Positions 38,678 through 43,045 of a stretch of DNA of 43,045 nt are shown in pieces. The stretch is from DATEZO01 sp035255485 (GTDB taxonomy: Bacteria; Pseudomonadota; Gammaproteobacteria; Burkholderiales; Burkholderiaceae_D): positions 1 through 43,045 of the forward strand of contig DATEZO010000165.1 of NCBI GenBank assembly GCA_035255485.1, written 5' to 3'. Position numbers and translations under genes: made by a program. Numbering within the stretch: position 1 is the first letter of the stretch; each line of letters opens with the position of its first letter. Below the pieces are notes generated by a model. It did no database searches. It worked only from the letters and a program-made list of their open reading frames with translations, and was not told the origin of the DNA.

Positions 38678-40410
38678 GCAGCCTCCTTTTTGAATTGAAG
38701 GTAGTACAGGTTGGCATAAGCGCCGTTGCGCGCCAGCAGTTCCTCATGCGAACCGGTTTCGATGATGCGGCCGCTGTCGAGCACCACGATGCGATCGGCG
38801 CGCTCGATGGTGGACAGGCGATGCGCAATCACCAGCGTGGTGCGGCCCTGCATCAACCGATCCAGCGCCGACTGCACCGCGCGCTCCGATTCGGAATCAA
38901 GCGCGGAAGTGGCCTCGTCGAGAATCAGGATCGGCGCATCCTTGTAGATCGCGCGCGCAATCGCCAGGCGCTGGCGCTGGCCGCCCGACAACCGGTTGCC
39001 GTTATCGCCGATAGTGGTTTCCAGCCCTTCGGGCAGATGGGCGATCACATCATCCAGATGCGCGGCCCGCGCTGCCGCTTCGATACGCTGCCGGTCCGGG
39101 CTTTCGTCGCCATACGCGATATTGGCCGCCACCGTATCGTCGAACAGCACCACTTGCTGGCTCACCATGGCGATTTGCGCGCGCAGGCTGGCCAGCGTGA
39201 TGCCTTCGATCGGCGCGCCATCCAGCCGGATCTCGCCCCGCTCGACCGAATGGAAATCCGGCACCAGGCTAACCAGCGTCGACTTGCCGCCGCCCGACAT
39301 GCCGACGAATGCCACCGTTTCACCCGGCATGATGGACAGGTCGATATGCGATAGCGCATCCTGGGTCTGTCCGGGATACGCGAAACTCACATCATCGAAA
39401 TCCAGCCGCCCGGCGGCGCGCTGCGCCAGTGGCGTACCGCTGGTACGCTCCGCCGGCGCATCGATCAGGCCGAATACCACCTCGGCGGCGGCCAAGCCGC
39501 GCTGCAGCGGGCCGTTGACTTCGGCCAGGTGCTTCAACGGTGTCAGCAGCATCAGCATCGCGGTAATGAAGGAGACAAAGCTGCCGACCGTGGCCTCGCC
39601 CTGGCTTGACTGATGCAAGGCAATCACGATCACGATCGATACCGCGCAAGCGGTAATGATTTGCGTGATCGGCGCCGTGGCGGCAAACGTGCTGGCCATG
39701 CGCATCAGATAACTGCGCTGCTGTGCGGCGCGTTGCTCGAACCGCCTGGTTTCATATTGCTGGCCGCCGAAAATCTTGATAACCTGGTTGGCGCGCGTAG
39801 TTTCTTCGATCACCTGCGTCAGTTGCGCATTGATCGCCAGATAGTCCCGGCTCAGTTTTCTCAGGCGCTTTCCGGTCAGCCGGACCACGATCGCGATCAG
39901 CGGGATCAGCGCCAGCGTGATCAGGGTCAGGCGCCAGTTGAGCCACAGCAGATAGCCCATCAGTCCGACCACGGTCAGCGAATCGCGGATCAGCGAGGTC
40001 AGCACATTCTTGATCATGTCGATGATCTGCTCGACTTCGAACATCATCGAATTGATGACGCGACCAACGGAATGCGTCACATAGAATCCGAGCGGCACAT
40101 CGAGAATGCGATCGAATGCCTGTTGCCGCAACTGGCTCAGCAACCGTGTCGAGACCCACGTCATCATGTAGGTGGTCAGAAAGGTCGAGACGCCGCGCAG
40201 CGCGAAAATCCCGATCACGAAAATCGGCACCGACCATATCGGAAATGCCGGCTTGCCGCCGAAACCCTTATCCAGCAGGATTTTCATCAATGCCGACAGG
40301 GTTGGCTCGGTCGTCGCCGTCAGGATCATGCCGACGAACGCCAGCGCCAGACGCCCTTTGTAAGGCGGCAGCATTCGGGCGACCCGCATCAGGAGCGGTG
40401 GAAATATCAT
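38674..40410 (-). CDS. msbA: lipid A export ABC transporter MsbA
   Basis: This gene encodes 578 residues of the MsbA half-transporter, which flips lipid A core across the inner membrane. Six membrane helices lie in residues 20-300. The ATPase domain has Walker A GMSGGGKST at 370-378, the ABC signature LSGGQ at 474-478, Walker B ILILDE at 495-500 and the switch His in AHRLST. Length matches E. coli MsbA (582). It heads the minus-strand operon msbA-AhpD-waaF, with four-base overlaps between genes, and faces a repeat-filled gap upstream. Confidence 0.95.
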   Translation of the reverse strand: MIFPPLLMRVARMLPPYKGRLALAFVGMILTATTEPTLSALMKILLDKGFGGKPAFPIWSVPIFVIGIFALRGVSTFLTTYMMTWVSTRLLSQLRQQAFDRILDVPLGFYVTHSVGRVINSMMFEVEQIIDMIKNVLTSLIRDSLTVVGLMGYLLWLNWRLTLITLALIPLIAIVVRLTGKRLRKLSRDYLAINAQLTQVIEETTRANQVIKIFGGQQYETRRFEQRAAQQRSYLMRMASTFAATAPITQIITACAVSIVIVIALHQSSQGEATVGSFVSFITAMLMLLTPLKHLAEVNGPLQRGLAAAEVVFGLIDAPAERTSGTPLAQRAAGRLDFDDVSFAYPGQTQDALSHIDLSIMPGETVAFVGMSGGGKSTLVSLVPDFHSVERGEIRLDGAPIEGITLASLRAQIAMVSQQVVLFDDTVAANIAYGDESPDRQRIEAAARAAHLDDVIAHLPEGLETTIGDNGNRLSGGQRQRLAIARAIYKDAPILILDEATSALDSESERAVQSALDRLMQGRTTLVIAHRLSTIERADRIVVLDSGRIIETGSHEELLARNGAYANLYYLQFKKEAA

Positions 40411-40473
40411 GGTTCAGTATGCAGCATGGTTAGAAAGTTGGATGACGGAATGGATACCGCCTGCTTCTGTAGC

Positions 40474-40660
40474 CTGGATGCAGCATAGCCCTTGCAGGGC
40501 GCATCTCCGCGTGTAAGCGGAGATCGTTCCGCAGGCGTGGGGCAAGCCCCGCGCAACCCCTGCTGCACCCTCCGGGATGCGCCCTGGCTACGGCCGCATT
40601 CCCCTGCAAAATCGGGCACCGTCGTTGCCTGGATGAGCGCAGCGTAATCCGGGGCCTTGC
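40474..40660. repeat. dispersed-repeat motifs and hairpin
   Basis: GCCTGGATGCAGCATAGCCC near 40474 and GCCTGGATGAGCGCAGCGTA from 40627 are variants of one motif. The second is the widespread intergenic form whose reverse complement reads TACGCTGCGCTCATCCAGGC. Between them, ATCTCCGC (40503-40510) and GCGGAGAT (40517-40524) form an 8-bp stem. Dispersed multi-copy status is from recall of similar genomes, not shown in this window. Confidence 0.5.
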
Positions 40661-40771
40661 TTGGGATTATAGAGGATACGATATACTGCGCTTCACCATT
40701 GCAGTCCCGCAAGGTCCTCAAGGCTGCTGGCCAATCATTTTCTGAATGCGTCGCAGACCGCCAGGAAATTT

Positions 40772-40802
40772 GTCATTCCGGCGCAAGCCGGAACCCAGCG
40801 CC
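40772..40802. repeat. GTCATTCCGGC hairpin repeat
   Basis: TTCCGGC (40776-40782), a GCAA loop and GCCGGAA (40787-40793) form a 7-bp stem, followed by CCCAGCGCC. This matches a common proteobacterial intergenic repeat of the form GTCATTCC..GCAAGC..GGAAnCCAG. It ends 14 bases before the waaL start codon, inside the expected leader. Confidence 0.55.
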
Positions 40803-40815
40803 GTTTTAGATACTC

Positions 40816-42063
40816 ATGCACATCAGCCGCGACCGCTTCGCCGAACCTGTTGTCCTGTGGGCATTGAGCCTGCTTCCCCTCACCTTCGTCTTTCCGTCAC
40901 GCCTGACCGCCCTGCCCTATATCGTATTGCTGATGGTCGCAACGCATGCGCTCTTCAGTCACGCCGGGGCACGCCGGCGCTACGCTGCATTCGCTCCGGT
41001 TGCGCTTGCATTCGGCATGTATTTTCCTTATTCGCTGGCAAGCATCTGGCTGCAGCATGGCACGCTGAAGGCAGCCGATAACGGCCTGCATTTCCTGTTT
41101 TTCCTTGTCATCGCAATCTGCTTTGCCGAATTGCGTTCGCAGCGGCTGTTCTGGCGCGGGCTCAGCGCCGCGGCGTGGGCGACCTGCGCGCTGGCGCTCT
41201 ACCAGCGTTTCGGGCTGCACATCGACCGGCCTTACGGCATGTACGGCATCAATGCGCTGCGTCTGTCCGGCTCCATCAAGTTCGGCATGGTCGCCACGGT
41301 GTTTACCCTGCTGGCGCTGCTGGCCGCGCTGGACCGGCGAATCGCCGTGCCGGACAGAGTCTGGCACGGCAGTGCGGCACTGGCAGGATATGCCGGATGC
41401 CTTGCCATCGGCAGCCGCGGCCCCTTGCTGGCACTGCTGATCATCAGCATGGGCCTGGCCGCCGGCAAGATATCCCGGCTGCACAAAAAACAGCGCGGGC
41501 GGGCTACCTTGGCCGCATTGCTGGGCGCGGCATTGCTCGCGGCACTATTCCATGCTGAAATTGTTGAATTGATCACCCTCACCGGGGCAGATATTTCCAC
41601 CATGCGCTCCGGCAATCTGGAAACATCGATCGGCCAGCGCCTGGTGATGTGGAAAGCCGCCCTGACGATGTTTGCCGCCCATCCGTGGTTCGGCGTCGGC
41701 ATGAACCAGTTCGGCAGCCATCTCCACGTCCTGATCGCAGCCGGCCAGGCGCCCGCCTATGTCGCTGTCTTCGGCCATACCCACAACGAATATCTCGAAG
41801 CCCTGGCGACCGGCGGCATCATCGGCCTGGCTTACCTGCTGTGGCTGTTCGGCGCACCGCTCGCCTTCTTCTTGCGGCACCTGGCGCACCGGCCGGCAGA
41901 TGGCGATCCCATTGCGGCACTGGGCGGGCTGATCACGGTACTCTGCTTTGCATTTTTTGCCATCGGCGACAATATCTTCGACCGGCAGATGACCACCTCG
42001 CTGCTCGCATTCCTGACGCTGGGATTTGCCGTCATGACGACAAACCCCCAAGCAGAGCCGTGA
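40816..42063 (+). CDS. waaL: O-antigen ligase (WaaL/Wzy_C family)
   Basis: This gene encodes 415 residues of a polytopic membrane protein with about 11-12 helices and the Wzy_C domain, which ligates O-antigen or other glycans to lipid A core in the periplasm. The periplasmic loop between about 247 and 325 contains IGQRLVMWKAAL (Arg275) and the conserved FGHTHNEYLE (319-328). The SRGP motif (Arg202) is also typical of the family. No strong ribosome site is visible, and a hairpin repeat lies just upstream. It is followed by the WaaE-type gene after 51 bases. A closely related oligosaccharide polymerase is the alternative. Confidence 0.85.
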   Translation: MHISRDRFAEPVVLWALSLLPLTFVFPSRLTALPYIVLLMVATHALFSHAGARRRYAAFAPVALAFGMYFPYSLASIWLQHGTLKAADNGLHFLFFLVIAICFAELRSQRLFWRGLSAAAWATCALALYQRFGLHIDRPYGMYGINALRLSGSIKFGMVATVFTLLALLAALDRRIAVPDRVWHGSAALAGYAGCLAIGSRGPLLALLIISMGLAAGKISRLHKKQRGRATLAALLGAALLAALFHAEIVELITLTGADISTMRSGNLETSIGQRLVMWKAALTMFAAHPWFGVGMNQFGSHLHVLIAAGQAPAYVAVFGHTHNEYLEALATGGIIGLAYLLWLFGAPLAFFLRHLAHRPADGDPIAALGGLITVLCFAFFAIGDNIFDRQMTTSLLAFLTLGFAVMTTNPQAEP

Positions 42064-42114
42064 CCCGGCAGCCTCTATAATTCAACATTCTGCTGCGAGA
42101 AAGAAATCACCGGT

Positions 42115-42930
42115 ATGTCAGGTCAACCCACGGAAAAGAACATTCTGCTTTCGGTCATCGTGATCACGAAAAACGAGGAATCCAACATCCAGGCCTGCCT
42201 GGATGGCGTGCGCTTTGCCGATGAAATCATCGTGGTCGATTCCGGCAGCACCGACCAGACGGTGCGGCTGGCACGCGCGGCCGGGGCGGTCGTGATTGAA
42301 ACGGCGGACTGGCCCGGCTTCGGCCCGCAAAAAAGCCGCGCGCTGGCCGCCGCGACTGGCGAATGGGTGCTGTCGCTCGATGCCGACGAACGGATCACGC
42401 CGGCGCTGGCGCAGGAGATCCGCGACGTCATCCGCCATCCGTCCGCCGATGCCTACGAGATTTCCCGCAGTTCCTGGTATTGCGGCCGCTTCATCAGGCA
42501 TGCGGGCTGGTCGCCGGATTACGTGACCCGCCTGTTCCGGCGCGGCACGGCGCGGTTTTCCGAGCATATCGTGCATGAACGCCTGATCCCGGAAGGCGCC
42601 GTAAAACGGCTGCGGGCGCCGATGCTGCATTACAGCTTCCTGAATTTTTCCCAGGTGCTGCACAAGGTCGACAGCTATTCGACGCTGTCGGCGCGCCAGG
42701 CCCATGCCGCAGGCAAGCGGGCCGGCGTCGGTACGGCGTTGCTGCATGGTTTCTGGGCCTTCATGCGCACCTACTTTTTCCGGCTCGGCCTGCTGGACGG
42801 CGCGCATGGCCTGGCGCTGGCAATTTCCAACGCGGAAGGCAGCTATTACCGCTATCTGAAGATCTGGCTGCTGGAGCAGGAAGCGACCGGCAGCCGCAAT
42901 CCGGCCATCGATGCAAAGGAACAGCCTTGA
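42115..42930 (+). CDS. waaE: WaaE-type family 2 glycosyltransferase
   Basis: This gene encodes 271 residues of a GT2 enzyme. The N-terminus SVIVITKNEESNI is the GT-A start, VVDSGSTD is at 40-47, and the metal/sugar-nucleotide site is DADE at 89-92. The conserved GWSPDYVTRLFRRGTARF and VHERL segments match the WaaE/KdtX branch, which adds beta-1,4-glucose to heptose I of the LPS core. Its stop overlaps or abuts the next glycosyltransferase start. Acceptor specificity is inferred from family and cluster. Confidence 0.9.
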   Translation: MSGQPTEKNILLSVIVITKNEESNIQACLDGVRFADEIIVVDSGSTDQTVRLARAAGAVVIETADWPGFGPQKSRALAAATGEWVLSLDADERITPALAQEIRDVIRHPSADAYEISRSSWYCGRFIRHAGWSPDYVTRLFRRGTARFSEHIVHERLIPEGAVKRLRAPMLHYSFLNFSQVLHKVDSYSTLSARQAHAAGKRAGVGTALLHGFWAFMRTYFFRLGLLDGAHGLALAISNAEGSYYRYLKIWLLEQEATGSRNPAIDAKEQP

Positions 42931-42935
42931 ACGAC

Positions 42936-43045
42936 ATGCTGATCTCCGTCATCGTCAGCACCTATAACCGGCCGGATGCGCTGCACGCCGTACTGGAAGG
43001 CCTGATGCGGCAAACCGACCGCCATTATGAAATCATCGTCGCCGA
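42936..43045 (+). CDS. family 2 glycosyltransferase, 5' end only
   Basis: This partial gene is cut by the window end after 36 codons. It reads MLISVIVSTYNRPDALHAVL and continues to YEIIVA, the beginning of a GT-A family 2 glycosyltransferase. The ATG at 42936 is chosen; an in-frame TTG at 42927, overlapping the waaE stop, is possible. It probably belongs to the same LPS or surface-glycan operon. The catalytic DxD lies beyond the window. Confidence 0.85.
   Translation, partial: MLISVIVSTYNRPDALHAVLEGLMRQTDRHYEIIVA

Larger units (their letters stand above)
40411..40815. other. repeat-filled divergent gap between msbA and waaL
   Basis: About 400 bases between divergent genes, so it must hold both promoters. 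Most of it is composed of repeat motifs, listed separately. AT-richer sequence (TTATAGAGGATACGATATACTG) near 40666-40688 is the likeliest place for a promoter, but no clear -35/-10 pair is chosen. Confidence 0.55.

Noticed and set aside
1..43045. CRISPR arrays, tRNA or rRNA genes, prophage or integrase genes
   Set aside because: I looked for regularly spaced repeats, tRNA-like TTCGAATCC arms and integrase motifs and saw none. The short repeats present are palindromic or paired, not arrays.

Overview
The window reads as chromosomal DNA of a Gram-negative betaproteobacterium in the Burkholderiales, most probably an Oxalobacteraceae member (Herminiimonas/Collimonas/Janthinobacterium-like). The support is the run yebC-purD-hemF-nadD-rsfS-rlmH-maf-rng, the pepN-fbp pair, a betaproteobacterial-type kdp operon, and an LPS cluster with waaF, msbA, an O-antigen ligase and a WaaE-type glycosyltransferase. 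The taxon call is inference; no rRNA or tRNA gene was seen. Lines sampled by eye suggest the first 5 kb is near 48% GC and most of the rest near 60%.

Layout. 0-5 kb: fbp and pepN on the minus strand, then two lipoproteins on the plus strand (the first divergent from pepN). 5-8.4 kb: a tight minus-strand operon of an EamA transporter, an atypical SDR protein, methylglyoxal synthase, quinone oxidoreductase and a 43-residue membrane microprotein. 8.5-15.4 kb: the plus-strand housekeeping run from yebC to rng, much of it with touching or overlapping genes. 15.4-16 kb: non-coding, with a palindromic repeat and a possible gene remnant. 16-27.4 kb: a potassium region with a KimA/KUP-type transporter, a divergent ParA/MinD-like ATPase, kdpE, kdpD, kdpC, kdpB, kdpA, kdpF and a 30-residue leader ORF. 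27.8-33.6 kb: a signalling operon of a sensor histidine kinase, a single-domain response regulator and a REC-PAS-PAS-GGDEF-EAL-REC protein, preceded by what looks like a decayed NarL-type regulator. 33.9-37 kb: gene-poor, with an SRPBCC protein, a Ser/Gly-rich exported protein, repeats and possible transposase debris. 37-43 kb: LPS genes, with waaF, an AhpD-like protein and msbA on the minus strand and waaL, waaE and a truncated glycosyltransferase on the plus strand.

The most interesting part is the potassium region. A 23-bp sequence upstream of the leader/kdpF operon recurs with 19 of 23 bases identical, in the same orientation, upstream of the KimA-like gene. This suggests that KdpDE controls both transporters. 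The divergent ATPase has a degenerate ParA P-loop and ends in a basic amphipathic segment resembling a MinD membrane-targeting tail. That tail is encoded entirely in a 90-nt antisense overlap with the 3' end of kdpE. Its function is unknown; a role in the placement or regulation of K+ transport is a hypothesis from context.
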